Of a DNA stretch of 64,000 bases, positions 33,399 through 41,948 are shown piece after piece. Within the stretch, counting starts at the first letter, position 1; the number at the start of each line of letters is the position of its first letter. Made by a program: the position numbers and the translations under genes. This DNA is from GAS188 sp035949255 (lineage in GTDB: Bacteria > Pseudomonadota > Alphaproteobacteria > Rhizobiales > Beijerinckiaceae): positions 1 through 64,000 of the forward strand of contig DASZIL010000208.1 of assembly GCA_035949255.1 (NCBI GenBank), given 5' to 3'. Under the pieces are notes generated by a model. The model had not been told where the DNA came from. It was given only the letters and a program-made list of their open reading frames with translations, and did no database searches.

Positions 33399-33905
33399 AT
33401 GAAAAGCCAACCTCAACTTGACCGCTCGGTTCGACGTCCCACAACACCTCTCGACGCGGCCGATCGCCGTATCCTCGATGTGCTTCAGGACGACAACCAG
33501 ATCACCAATCTTGCGCTCGCCGACAAAATCGGCCTGTCACCGCCCGCTTGCCTCAAGCGCGTCCGCCGGCTCCGGGCCGACAAGGTGATCGTCAAGGATG
33601 TCGCCGTGCTCGACCCTGAAAGCGTCGGCCACTCGATCGTGGCTTTCGTCGGAGTCGAGCTCGATCGTCAAAGAGAGGACGTTCTTGCCGCCTTCGAGCG
33701 CAGAATCGCGACGGAGCCGGAAGTGCAGCAATGCTATTTCGTCTCGGGCGATATCGATTATCTGCTCACCGTGCTTTGCCGCGACATGGAAGCCTATAAC
33801 GGCTTCGCGCGCCGAGTGCTCGCCACCGAGCACAACATCAAGCGCTTTCGAACGAGCTTCAGCCTGTCGCGGGTCAAATACGAGACCCGCATTCCGCTCG
33901 ATTGA
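33399..33905 (+). CDS. Lrp/AsnC family transcriptional regulator
   Basis: 168-residue regulator with an N-terminal winged helix (LDAADRRILDVLQDDNQITN, then LADKIGLSPPACLKRVRRLR as the recognition helix) and a C-terminal RAM ligand domain (VEVQQCYFVSGDIDYLLTV). Lrp-type proteins form octamers and respond to amino acids. GGGAG precedes the ATG. It is divergent from the SHMT-like gene with a 117-base A/T-rich gap, so it most likely controls that gene and itself. Confidence 0.93.
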   Translation: MKSQPQLDRSVRRPTTPLDAADRRILDVLQDDNQITNLALADKIGLSPPACLKRVRRLRADKVIVKDVAVLDPESVGHSIVAFVGVELDRQREDVLAAFERRIATEPEVQQCYFVSGDIDYLLTVLCRDMEAYNGFARRVLATEHNIKRFRTSFSLSRVKYETRIPLD

Positions 33906-34007
33906 AGCCGACGCCGCCCGTGGCCGCCGCGCGGCTTGCGCGGCTTGCGCGCTCAGTTAAGTTCAAGATTGCCGACGCCCCGCCGGCGCAAGATAGAGGT
34001 GTGCGTC

Positions 34008-34787
34008 ATGTTCAACCTGTCGGAAATCATGCAGTCGGCCCAAGGCGGCCAAGCCGTCTCCAATATCGCCAAGCAATTCGGGTTGACACAAGAGCAAACC
34101 GAATCGGCCATCAATGCGCTTCTTCCTGCATTTTCTGTCGGCTTGCAGAATCAGGCCCAGAACATGGGCTCGCTGTCCCAGATCATCGGTGCGATGCTGG
34201 GAGGTCAACACACCACGACATTCGACGATCCGAACTCTCATCTCAATCAACAGACCGTGAGTGCCGGCAATGACGTGCTCGGCCAACTCTTCGGCCCCGG
34301 CCAGGCGACGACGGCCATCGCGCAGCAGGTGTCGAAGGCGACGGGCGTCAATCCCGGAGTTCTCATGGCGATGATGCCGATCATCGCCAGCATGCTCATG
34401 AGCGGCATGTTCAAATCGGCTTCGAACCAGGGCCTGGGCGGGCTCCTCGGGCAGCTCGCCTCGGGTGCCTTCGGAGGCGCCGCCGGGACCGCGCCCGCGG
34501 GACAGACGCCAGGCCAGCCGGCAGGGGGGATGCTCGGGAGTATCTTGAGCAATGTCATGGGCAACATGATGCGCGGCGCTCAGCCCGGTGAACAGGCGGC
34601 GGGGCCGCAGCCGACGCCGGGAGCTCCTTCGGCCGGGATGCCGGGCATGAACCCGGCCATGCAAGCAGGGCTCGAGGTGTTGACCGGAATGTTCAAGACG
34701 GGCGCCCAGGCGCAGAGCGCCCATGTCGCCGCGGTCCAGGACATCCTCAACGCCTATATGAAAGGCGCGACGGGCAAGGCTTCGTGA
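34008..34787 (+). CDS. DUF937 domain protein
   Basis: 259-residue protein with an N-terminal helical DUF937 domain (about 1-115: MFNLSEIMQSAQGGQAVSNI, then FGLTQEQTESAINALLPAFS), followed by a Gly/Ala/Pro/Met-rich low-complexity segment (about 140-225) and a short C-terminal helix. The domain resembles YidB-like proteins and has no known activity. ATG at 34008 has AGAGGTG upstream. The gene ends four bases before the convergent glutamate-cysteine ligase stop. Confidence 0.88.
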   Translation: MFNLSEIMQSAQGGQAVSNIAKQFGLTQEQTESAINALLPAFSVGLQNQAQNMGSLSQIIGAMLGGQHTTTFDDPNSHLNQQTVSAGNDVLGQLFGPGQATTAIAQQVSKATGVNPGVLMAMMPIIASMLMSGMFKSASNQGLGGLLGQLASGAFGGAAGTAPAGQTPGQPAGGMLGSILSNVMGNMMRGAQPGEQAAGPQPTPGAPSAGMPGMNPAMQAGLEVLTGMFKTGAQAQSAHVAAVQDILNAYMKGATGKAS

Positions 34788-34791
34788 GGCG

Positions 34792-36162
34792 TCAGATCTC
34801 CGCCTCGCTGAAGATGGGCTCGATCTTTTCGCCCCATCTCTTGTGATAAGCCTCGAGCCAGGCTTCGGCCGCGGTGCGCTTGCGCTCGACGAAGGTTTCG
34901 AGCGGCGCGAGATAGCGGGTCTCATCGAAGCTGTGGTGATCGCGGCGCGCGCGCTGCTTCAGCCCGGCGCGCGACAAGTCCAGCGCCTGGCGGGCAAGAT
35001 CGTTGACGATGCCCCCGCGGAAGGGGGCCGAGAGCGCCAATTTGGGGACGGCGTCCCGCAGCGCTTGGCGCTCTGACGTGGTCCAGTCCTTCACCATGTC
35101 GTAAGCGGCGTCGAGGCTCGCCTCGTCATAGAGCAATCCCACCCAGAACGCCGGCAGCGCCAGGATGTGCGCGGGCGAGCCGCAATCGGCGCCGCGCATC
35201 TCGAGATAGCGCTTGAGGCGCACCTCGGGAAACAAGGTGCCGAGGTGATTGACCCAATCCGACATGGTCGCGCGTTCGCCCGGAAGCGCGGCGAGCTTTC
35301 CGGCGAGAAGGTCGCGGAAGGAGCAGCCCGCCACATCATGGTAGGTGTCGCCACGCTTGACGAAATACAGCGGCACATCGAGCGCGTAATCGACATAGCG
35401 CTCAAATCCCATGCCGCCCTCGAAGACGAATGGGATCATGCCGGCGCGCTGATTGTCGGTGTCGCGCCAGATTTCCGATCGCATCGACAAATAGCCGTTG
35501 GCCTTTCCTTCCGAAAAGGGCGAATTGGCGAAGAGCGCGGCGGCGATCGGCTGCAAGGCCACCGACACCCTGAGCTTCTTCACCATGTCGGGTTCCGAGG
35601 AGAAGTCGAGATTGACCTGCACGGTCGCGGTACGCAGCATCATGTCGAGGCCGCGCGTGCCGACCTTCGGCATATAGGCGCGCATGATGTCGTAGCGGTT
35701 CTTGGGCATGACCGGCGTCTCGGCGCGCGTCCAGGTCGGGGAATGCCCAAGGCCAAGGAAGCCCACGCCCATGGGGCGCGCGACCGCATGCAGCCGGTCG
35801 AGATGGTCCTTGAGCTCGGCCTCGGTGTCGTGGATCGTCTCGATCGGCGCGCCGGACAATTCGAATTGGCCGCCAGGCTCAAGCGAGATCGCGCCGAGCC
35901 CCGCTCCATCGGCAAGGCCGATGAGATTGCCGCCGTCGAGGATCGGCTCCCATCCCAGGCTTTTCTGCATCCCGGCGAGAAGTGCGCGAATGCCGCGCTC
36001 GCCTTGATAGGTCACGGGAGCGTGGTTGGCCCGATAAAAGGGAAATTTCTCGTGCTCCGTGCCGATGCGGTAGGCGCTCTTCGGCTTGCAGCCTTTCTCG
36101 ATCCAGGCGACGAGCTGGTCGCGGCTCTCGATCGGCGTCGTGTCCGAGACGTCGCGCGCCAT
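34792..36162 (-). CDS. gshA: Glutamate--cysteine ligase (GCS2 type)
   Basis: 456-residue enzyme joining glutamate and cysteine with ATP, the first step of glutathione synthesis. It is of the plant/alphaproteobacterial GCS2 type: YRIGTEHEKFPFYRANHAPV at the start, then LEPGGQFELSGAPIETIHDT in the ATP and glutamate site, NRYDIMRAYMPKVG, TATVQVNLDF and LALPAFWVGLLYD. GAGGAG precedes the ATG. The GST and GFA-fold genes in this window show that glutathione chemistry is present here. Confidence 0.94.
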   Translation of the reverse strand: MARDVSDTTPIESRDQLVAWIEKGCKPKSAYRIGTEHEKFPFYRANHAPVTYQGERGIRALLAGMQKSLGWEPILDGGNLIGLADGAGLGAISLEPGGQFELSGAPIETIHDTEAELKDHLDRLHAVARPMGVGFLGLGHSPTWTRAETPVMPKNRYDIMRAYMPKVGTRGLDMMLRTATVQVNLDFSSEPDMVKKLRVSVALQPIAAALFANSPFSEGKANGYLSMRSEIWRDTDNQRAGMIPFVFEGGMGFERYVDYALDVPLYFVKRGDTYHDVAGCSFRDLLAGKLAALPGERATMSDWVNHLGTLFPEVRLKRYLEMRGADCGSPAHILALPAFWVGLLYDEASLDAAYDMVKDWTTSERQALRDAVPKLALSAPFRGGIVNDLARQALDLSRAGLKQRARRDHHSFDETRYLAPLETFVERKRTAAEAWLEAYHKRWGEKIEPIFSEAEI

Positions 36163-36354
36163 GCCGAACTGCTCCTCTACCGGTGAAACGAATGGGGCGA
36201 TGTCGCTCGGCAGGCCGCCGATGCGATCACCCGCCCGCTGCGGGGAAAAATCTACATATGTGCTTCGCGGTAAGGCCGCAATGTCGCCATGGAGCCGAAG
36301 CGGAAAAACACACGATCTCGTGTTCGCCTGCGCAAATCGTCAGCATGCCGGCCG

Positions 36355-37107
36355 TCATCCGGCACTTACGTGCCAATCCCCGATACAGGCTTGCACGAGA
36401 GCGAGGGCGGCCACGGCGGCGGTGTCGGCCCGCATGATGCGAGGCCCGAGCGAAAGGCGAAGCGTTCCGGGCCTCGTGAGGAGCGCACGCCGCTCCTCCT
36501 CGGCGAAGCCGCCTTCCGGGCCGATGAGCACCGCGAGCGCTGAGCGCTTCGCCCCGCGCAGAGCGCGAAGCGGATCGTCGCATTCGGCGGCCTCGTCGCA
36601 AAAAATGAGGAGGCGGTCGGGCTCGAGCCCGGCGACGGCTTTCGCCAGGGGAAGCGGGGAGGCCGCATCGGGCAAGGAAAGAATGCCGCATTGCTCGGCC
36701 GCCTCGATCACATTGGCACGAAGGCGCGCATCGTTGATCTTTGTGACCTGTGTGTAGCGGGTGAGCACCGGGACGAGGCGCGAGACGCCCATTTCCACGG
36801 CTTTTTGCGCCATGTAGTCGAAGCGCGCCTGCTTGAGGGGAGCAATGAGAAGGTGAAGATCGCCCGGCGCCGTCTGCGGCCGCGTCATCTGCGCGAGCTC
36901 GAGCCTCGTTGCTCTTTTGCCTTCGCGGGCGAGACGGGCGAGCCATTCGCCATCGCGTCCGTTGAAGACGCGAAGCGCGGCGCCGGCCTCCAGGCGCAAC
37001 ACGTGGCGAAGGTAATGGTCTTGCGGCTTCGAAAGCTCGACCGATCTGCCCTCGGCGAGATCGGCCTCGACGAAAAGCCTGCAGGCGCCAAGGTCTTGTG
37101 TGCTCAT
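36355..37107 (-). CDS. rsmE: 16S rRNA (uracil(1498)-N(3))-methyltransferase RsmE
   Basis: 250-residue SPOUT methyltransferase that modifies U1498 of 16S rRNA. An N-terminal PUA-like part (HYLRHVLRLEAGAALRVFNG) precedes the knotted SAM site: LLIAPLKQARFDYMAQKAVE, then AVLIGPEGGFAEEER and LSLGPRIMRADTAAVAAL. The last segment usually reads LGPRILRTETA, so it is close to consensus. ATG at 37107 is used; the frame is open upstream to 37227 but that part has no similarity. In many alphaproteobacteria it sits beside gshA and ubiA, as here. Confidence 0.93.
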   Translation of the reverse strand: MSTQDLGACRLFVEADLAEGRSVELSKPQDHYLRHVLRLEAGAALRVFNGRDGEWLARLAREGKRATRLELAQMTRPQTAPGDLHLLIAPLKQARFDYMAQKAVEMGVSRLVPVLTRYTQVTKINDARLRANVIEAAEQCGILSLPDAASPLPLAKAVAGLEPDRLLIFCDEAAECDDPLRALRGAKRSALAVLIGPEGGFAEEERRALLTRPGTLRLSLGPRIMRADTAAVAALALVQACIGDWHVSAG

Positions 37108-37209
37108 GCTGTTTTGATCCTGCACCGGCCCCGCGCGGCCTCGACGCCGCGTCATGGCGGCAGGTTTTCCCCAAAGCAAGTCAAAAGCCCCGTGCGGGCC
37201 GCGCGTCCT

Positions 37210-37279
37210 GCATCGAGCCTCTTGCATCGGGCCTCTTTGGCATCGAGCCTCTTTGGCATCGAGCCTCTTGCATCGCGCC
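37210..37279. repeat. Tandem repeat, about 4.5 copies of a 14-16 base unit
   Basis: Units begin GCATCGAGCCTCTT with or without a trailing TG: 37210, 37224, 37240 and 37256, with a partial unit from 37270. One copy has GGG for GAG. It lies upstream of rsmE and of the exported protein gene at 37447. Copy number of such repeats can vary between strains. No function is evident. Confidence 0.8.
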
Positions 37280-37446
37280 GCAGGTGATACGGTCCAGGCG
37301 TCGAGATCGCCCGCGCCCTCAATTGTGCCTTTTTTTCTTGTAATTTCCCTGCGGTGGCGCGCGTGGTTTTGACCGAATCCACGGTTCTGAGGTTGCGCTC
37401 CATTGCCGCCACCGCTATTGACCGCTCCGATTTGGGGAGGATCTTG

Positions 37447-37938
37447 ATGCCAGCATCGACCCGATTTTCACCTCACTGCCTCAAGCTTGTCGCCGCGACA
37501 CTGTTCGCGACGCTCGCGCTCGCTCCCGCCACGGCGGTCGCGCAGGTGTCATCGGATTGTGAGAAGGGGGGCGACCTCTTCAAGGCGCGCATCAGCTGGA
37601 TCCAGAAGATCCAGGCTTTGCCGCGCAAGCATGCCGATCCGAACGCGGCGTGCTCGCTCTTCAACGGCCTTGCCGGCGCGAATGCGAAAGTGCTCGCCTG
37701 GGCGAAGACCAATAAGGATTGGTGCTCGATCGAGGATAATCAGATCGCGGGTCTCGAGGCCGAATCCACCAATGTCTCGGCTATCCGCGGCAAGGCTTGC
37801 GCCGCGGCCGCGCAATTCAGCAAGCTCAAGAACGAGGCGGAGCGGGCGGCGAAGAATCGGCAGGACGACGCTTTCAGCGTCGACATGCATTCCGATCCGC
37901 TCGCGCCACCCGTCAAGATCCCCCCGAGCGCGCTGTGA
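37447..37938 (+). CDS. Small exported protein of unknown function
   Basis: 163-residue protein with a Sec signal peptide (HCLKLVAATLFATLALAPA, cleavage after AVAQ). The mature part has four Cys, at about residues 37, 66, 91 and 117 (SDCEKGG, AACSLF, DWCSIE, KACAAA), which could form two disulfides, and is otherwise helical and charged. I do not recognise the family. ATG at 37447 has GGGGAGG upstream. Its last codons overlap the GTG start of ubiA, so it is the first gene of an ubiA-containing transcript. Confidence 0.8.
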   Translation: MPASTRFSPHCLKLVAATLFATLALAPATAVAQVSSDCEKGGDLFKARISWIQKIQALPRKHADPNAACSLFNGLAGANAKVLAWAKTNKDWCSIEDNQIAGLEAESTNVSAIRGKACAAAAQFSKLKNEAERAAKNRQDDAFSVDMHSDPLAPPVKIPPSAL

Positions 37939-38876
37939 GCGCGGCGGGCGCGCCAGCCCGTCTTCTCGATACGGCGCCAGGGACACTCGCAGGACGATTT
38001 GCCCCCGATTGGGCGCGTCCTTATGTGCGCCTCGCCAGGCTCGATCGCCCCATCGGCTGGAAGCTCTTGCTCGCGCCCTGCTGGTGGTCGGCCGCTCTTG
38101 CTGCCATCGCGGCGGAGAATCCCTGGCCCAATCCCTACCATCTCCTGCTCTTCCTGCTCGGGGCCATCGCCATGCGCGGCGCCGGCTCGACCTGGAACGA
38201 TTTTCTCGACCGGGACATCGACGCGAAGGTCGAGCGCACACGCGCGCGCCCCTTGCCCGCCGGAGAGCTGCGCCCGCGCGCGGCCTTGCTGTTCATGGGG
38301 CTCTTGAGCTTGCTCGGCGCCGCCGTGCTCGTGACCTTCAACGGCTTCAGCATCGGGCTCGGCCTTTGTTCGCTCGCCGTGGTCGCGATCTACCCCTTGA
38401 TGAAACGCATCACCTTTTGGCCGCAGGCCGTGCTCGGCCTTGCTTTCGCCTGGGGGGCGTTGATGGGCTGGGCCGCGTTGTTCGGCAGCCTCGATTGGCC
38501 GCCGGTTCTTCTGTATGCCGGCGCGATCGCCTGGACGATCGCTTACGACACCATCTACGCGCTGCAGGATCTGCGCGACGATTCGATCATCGGGGTGCGC
38601 TCGACCGCGCGGCTGTTCGGCGGCCGCGTGCGTCTTGCGGTCGGCTCATTCCAGGCGCTGGCGGTCATTCTCGTGACCTTGTCGCTCGTTCTCGTGCGCG
38701 GCAATGTTTTCGGATATCTCGGCTGTGCCGGATTTGCGGCGCATCTCGCCTGGCAGACGGCTTCGATCGATATCGACAACCCTGCGAAGGCACTCATCCT
38801 GTTTCGATCGAATTGGGCGGCGGGATTGATCCTGTTCGCCGGCCTCGTGGCGGACGCTTTCTTCGCGAGTGCGTAA
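37935..38876 (+). CDS. ubiA: 4-hydroxybenzoate polyprenyltransferase UbiA
   Basis: 313-residue membrane enzyme attaching the polyprenyl tail to 4-hydroxybenzoate in ubiquinone synthesis. The first Asp-rich motif is NDFLDRDID in a loop after the second helix, and the second is YALQDLRDD. Eight to nine hydrophobic helices are visible. The GTG at 37935 overlaps the previous stop (GTGA); further upstream the frame reads through that gene with no family similarity. LARLDRPIGWKLLLAPCWW is the usual N-terminal signature. Confidence 0.94.
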   Translation: MSAAGAPARLLDTAPGTLAGRFAPDWARPYVRLARLDRPIGWKLLLAPCWWSAALAAIAAENPWPNPYHLLLFLLGAIAMRGAGSTWNDFLDRDIDAKVERTRARPLPAGELRPRAALLFMGLLSLLGAAVLVTFNGFSIGLGLCSLAVVAIYPLMKRITFWPQAVLGLAFAWGALMGWAALFGSLDWPPVLLYAGAIAWTIAYDTIYALQDLRDDSIIGVRSTARLFGGRVRLAVGSFQALAVILVTLSLVLVRGNVFGYLGCAGFAAHLAWQTASIDIDNPAKALILFRSNWAAGLILFAGLVADAFFASA

Positions 38877-38909
38877 CACCGGCGCTCGAGCCGATCAGAC
38901 CTCGGTTTC

Positions 38910-39434
38910 TCAAGCTTTCGCCGTCACCATGCGCCCGGCCTTGCGACGCATCAGGAAACGCGGCCTGCGATTGGCGGCGAGCCTCCTTCGGCGCCTTGCC
39001 GGCTGGCGCCCGAGAGCGACCGCGCCGAGCTGCTTGTGCAGGAATTCCGTCTCGCCATTCGCGTGGCAAACAAGTGGCGGCAGGCCGAGCGAGGCGGCCA
39101 ATCCGCGCCAGAGCGCCACCACCTCATCCTCGCCAAGATCGCGCGCCAGCACGACATCCTCATGACCGCAGACGGCGGCAAGCACGATCGCATAGCCTTC
39201 GAGCGCGCGAGTGGGCGGCACCTTCAGCATGACGCCCTGAAAAGCGGCTCGCGGCTCGCGGCAAGTGATCCTCGTGGAGGCAAGTGAACGCGTGACGAGA
39301 AGCTCGCCCGTCGCTCCGGCGAAGGCTTGCCCAATTTCGAGGCGGGTTTCCCGCGCGCGCTTGAGTGTTTCGCCGGCCGGGACGGAGCGGCTTGCGCCCT
39401 CCGACCCGGCCCGCGGCCTGGCTACATCCGACAT
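38910..39434 (-). CDS. DUF6101 family protein
   Basis: 174-residue protein matching the DUF6101 group of Rhizobiales. It has RLEIGQAFAGATGELLVTRS, a central MLKVPPTRALEGYAIVL and then EDEVVALWRGLAASLGLPPL. The last 35 residues are Arg-rich (RRRRRLAANRRPRFLMRRKA), suggesting nucleic acid, ribosome or membrane contact. No catalytic motif. It is convergent with ubiA, 33 bases apart, as often seen in the order. Confidence 0.85.
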   Translation of the reverse strand: MSDVARPRAGSEGASRSVPAGETLKRARETRLEIGQAFAGATGELLVTRSLASTRITCREPRAAFQGVMLKVPPTRALEGYAIVLAAVCGHEDVVLARDLGEDEVVALWRGLAASLGLPPLVCHANGETEFLHKQLGAVALGRQPARRRRRLAANRRPRFLMRRKAGRMVTAKA

Positions 39435-39626
39435 TCGACGCCCCTGTTGAAGGCTGCCGGGCTTTCTTTTGAAGGCGCCCGGTGTTTGTTGACGCGATCC
39501 TGCACGAGAAACCGCTGGCGAAAGCTTAAGGGGCGTGGTTAAGACACTGTGCTTGGGCCTTTTTCGGGCCTCCTCGTCGAGTCTTGCTTGACGAAGGATT
39601 ATCGAGCTTCTTCGAAAGGAAGCGAT

Positions 39627-40028
39627 ATGTCCCCCAATGCGTCACTCGGCGCCGCGATGTTTCACGCCGGCCTGTTGATGTTGATGCTCGTCGGCCTCGC
39701 CATGTTCGTGATCGGGCGTCGGCGTGCCGCCGGCGTCGGCATCGGCGACGGCGGCAACAAGGCGTTGGCGAGAGCGATCCGCGTGCACGCCAACTTCGCC
39801 GAATACGCCCCATTCGCCATCGCGGCCTATGTCCTGTTGGCGCTCAGCGGAGTGTCGGCCGGCTTCATTCACGCGCTCGGCGCCACCTTTCTCGTGGGGC
39901 GCGTCGCTCACGCCGCGGGCCTCTCGCGGCATGAAGGCGCAAGTGTCGGGCGCGCCATCGGCGTCGCCGCCACGATGCTGGTGCTCGTCGCCGCGGCGCT
40001 GAGGCTCCTCTGGGGGGCGCTTGAATGA
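39627..40028 (+). CDS. MAPEG family membrane protein
   Basis: 133-residue membrane protein with four hydrophobic segments (LLMLMLVGLAMFVIGRR, FAIAAYVLLALSGV and others). The loop ARAIRVHANFAEYAPFAIA is the hallmark of bacterial MAPEG proteins, related to microsomal glutathione transferases, and HALGATFLVGRVAHAAG is also typical. Members can use glutathione, but activity here is not shown. AAGGAAG lies before the ATG at 39627. Its stop overlaps the cysQ start (ATGA). Confidence 0.92.
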   Translation: MSPNASLGAAMFHAGLLMLMLVGLAMFVIGRRRAAGVGIGDGGNKALARAIRVHANFAEYAPFAIAAYVLLALSGVSAGFIHALGATFLVGRVAHAAGLSRHEGASVGRAIGVAATMLVLVAAALRLLWGALE

Positions 40029-40912
40029 TGGATGAGAAACCGCCTGCAGACGAAGGAATGGGCCAGAACCTTCAGGAGCTGGTGCGTGCCGCGGCGGTGG
40101 AAGCGGGCGCGCTCGCGATGCGCTGGTTTCGGCTAGGCGAGCGCACCAACGCGCGTGTCTGGACGAAGGGCAAGAGCTCGCCGGTGACGGAGGCCGATAT
40201 CGCGGTCGACAGTTTTCTGCGCCGCCGCCTCATGGTTGCCGACACTGAATTCGGCTGGCTGTCGGAGGAGACGGCCGATTCGCCTGAGCGTCTCGAGTGC
40301 CGCCGCCTCTTCGTCGTCGATCCGATCGATGGAACGCGCGCCTTTCTGGAAGGAGATCCGCGTTGGTGCGTTTCGATCGCGCTCGTCGCGGACGGCCTCC
40401 CGGTCGCCGCCGTGGTGCATGCTCCGGCGCTGCAAATGACGCATGAAGCGGTCCGTGGCGGTCAGGCTCTGCTGAACGGGCAGCCGATTCGCGTTTCCCC
40501 GGTCTCTTCTCTTGCACGAGCACGCATCGCCGGGCCGCGCTCCCTTCTCGACGCCCTCACGGGCGAGGATGCGGGAGTCGTCCCGATCGCAAAGATCCCG
40601 TCGCTCGCTCATCGCTTTTGCAAGGTCGCCGACGGCTCGCTCGATGCGGCGCTCGCTTCGGCCGACGCCAATGACTGGGATATCGCGGCCGCCCATCTCA
40701 TCGTCGAGCGTGCCGGCGGAAGGCTTGCCGATCTCGACGGGGTTGCGCCCGCTTACAACCGGCTTTGCACCAGCCATGGGCGTCTCTTCGCCGCTCCCGC
40801 GGCAGGGTTCGCGCGCATGCTCGGCGAGGTGAGGCGCGCGGCCGGCTTGCCCGAGAAGCCCTTGACCGCTACCGAATCCTCGGCCGCGAACCGCGAATCG
40901 GCCAGACGATAG
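40025..40912 (+). CDS. cysQ: 3'(2'),5'-bisphosphate nucleotidase CysQ-like
   Basis: 295-residue Mg-dependent phosphatase of the inositol monophosphatase superfamily. TKGKSSPVTEADIAVDSFLR, the acidic EE in WLSEETADS, DPIDGTRAFLEGDPRWCVSI and NDWDIAAAHLIVERAGGRL are the metal and phosphate motifs; the Trp-Cys-Val-Ser part is like CysQ. It would recycle 3'-phosphoadenosine 5'-phosphate from sulfate assimilation, or act on a similar phosphate ester. In Rhizobiales this gene often heads the DUF4170-LPLAT-waaA-lpxK block, as here. Confidence 0.9.
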   Translation: MMDEKPPADEGMGQNLQELVRAAAVEAGALAMRWFRLGERTNARVWTKGKSSPVTEADIAVDSFLRRRLMVADTEFGWLSEETADSPERLECRRLFVVDPIDGTRAFLEGDPRWCVSIALVADGLPVAAVVHAPALQMTHEAVRGGQALLNGQPIRVSPVSSLARARIAGPRSLLDALTGEDAGVVPIAKIPSLAHRFCKVADGSLDAALASADANDWDIAAAHLIVERAGGRLADLDGVAPAYNRLCTSHGRLFAAPAAGFARMLGEVRRAAGLPEKPLTATESSAANRESARR

Positions 40913-40945
40913 GGCAGGGCGGCCGGCGCAAGCGAGTGTAGGACG

Positions 40946-41197
40946 ATGGCGGAGAAAGCGGCGAAAGGCGCCCGAAAGAAACAGCTTCTTCATCTCGTCT
41001 TCGGCGGCGAGCTGACGAGCATCGATGGTGTCGAGTTCAAGGATCTCGAGGCTCTCGACGTCGTGGGCATCTTTCCCGATTACGCAAGCGCGTTCGCGGC
41101 CTGGAAGGCGAAGGCGCAATCCACGGTCGACAACGCTCAGACGCGGTATTTCATCGTGCATCTGCATCGCCTTCTCGATCCCGGGCAGGGTTCCTGA
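40946..41197 (+). CDS. DUF4170 family protein
   Basis: 83-residue protein. KQLLHLVFGGELTSIDGVEF then FKDLEALDVVGIFPDYASAF and RYFIVHLHRLLDP follow the DUF4170 consensus. The function is unknown; its constant place between cysQ and the lipid A acyltransferase-like gene suggests an envelope role. Weak ribosome binding site (TAGGACG). Confidence 0.9.
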   Translation: MAEKAAKGARKKQLLHLVFGGELTSIDGVEFKDLEALDVVGIFPDYASAFAAWKAKAQSTVDNAQTRYFIVHLHRLLDPGQGS

Positions 41198-41231
41198 GAC
41201 TCCTTCGGCGGGAACGGGCGAACATCACCTC

Positions 41232-41948
41232 ATGCTGAAGCAAATCGGACGAACACGCCCCGTATTGGCCGCCCTCGGTTTTGCCTTGGCGAGCTATTTG
41301 CGGCTTCTGCGCCATACCACGAGCTTTACGCTCGATCCGGCTGATCTTTATGTCGATGTCGACAAGGACAAGCCGTTCATCGCCGCGCTCTGGCATGGCC
41401 AGCATTTCATGCTGCCTTTCATGATCCGCGAAGTCGATAACTGCACGTGCCTTATTTCCAAACATGCCACGGCCGAGATCAATGCGCGTGCCGCGCGCTA
41501 CCTCGGCATCGGTGTGCTGCGGGGCTCAGGTGCCGGCAAGGGCGATCCGCGGCGCAAAGGGGGAGCAAAGGCGTTGCGCGAAATGCTCGACGCATTGGCC
41601 TCGGGTCTCATCATTGGCATAACGGCCGATATTCCAAAGACCCCACGCATCGTCGGGCCTGGCATCATCATGCTCGCCAAGCTCTCGGGACGGCCGATCC
41701 GGCCCTGCGCCGTGGTCACGAGCCGCCGCATCGACTTCGACACCTGGGACCATGCGAGCCTGGGCTTGCCGTTCGGTCGCGGCGTGATCGCGCTCGGCGA
41801 TGCGGTCCGCGTCGCATCGGACGCCTCGCCGGACGACATGGAGCAGGCAAGGCAAGCTCTTGAGAACGGGCTCGACAGATTGCACGAGCGCGCCTACGCC
41901 CTGATCGGCAGCGCCGATCCTGGTGTGAGGGGGGGAAAACGCGTATGA
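41232..41948 (+). CDS. Lysophospholipid acyltransferase-like protein (DUF374)
   Basis: 238-residue membrane-associated acyltransferase-like protein. KPFIAALWHGQHFMLPFMIR holds the HxxxxH-type variant of the family, and ISKHATAEINARAARYLGIG, RGSGAGKGDPRRKGGAKALR and GLIIGITADIPKTPRIVGPG follow. It is of the DUF374 branch placed next to waaA in alphaproteobacteria, so it may acylate lipid A or a precursor. ATG at 41232 lacks a strong ribosome binding site. Its stop overlaps waaA (ATGA). Confidence 0.9.
   Translation: MLKQIGRTRPVLAALGFALASYLRLLRHTTSFTLDPADLYVDVDKDKPFIAALWHGQHFMLPFMIREVDNCTCLISKHATAEINARAARYLGIGVLRGSGAGKGDPRRKGGAKALREMLDALASGLIIGITADIPKTPRIVGPGIIMLAKLSGRPIRPCAVVTSRRIDFDTWDHASLGLPFGRGVIALGDAVRVASDASPDDMEQARQALENGLDRLHERAYALIGSADPGVRGGKRV

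Noticed and set aside
37487..39232. 581-codon frame on the plus strand over the exported protein and ubiA genes
   Set aside because: Arg/Ser-rich translation with no family match, overlapping ubiA and the exported protein in another frame.
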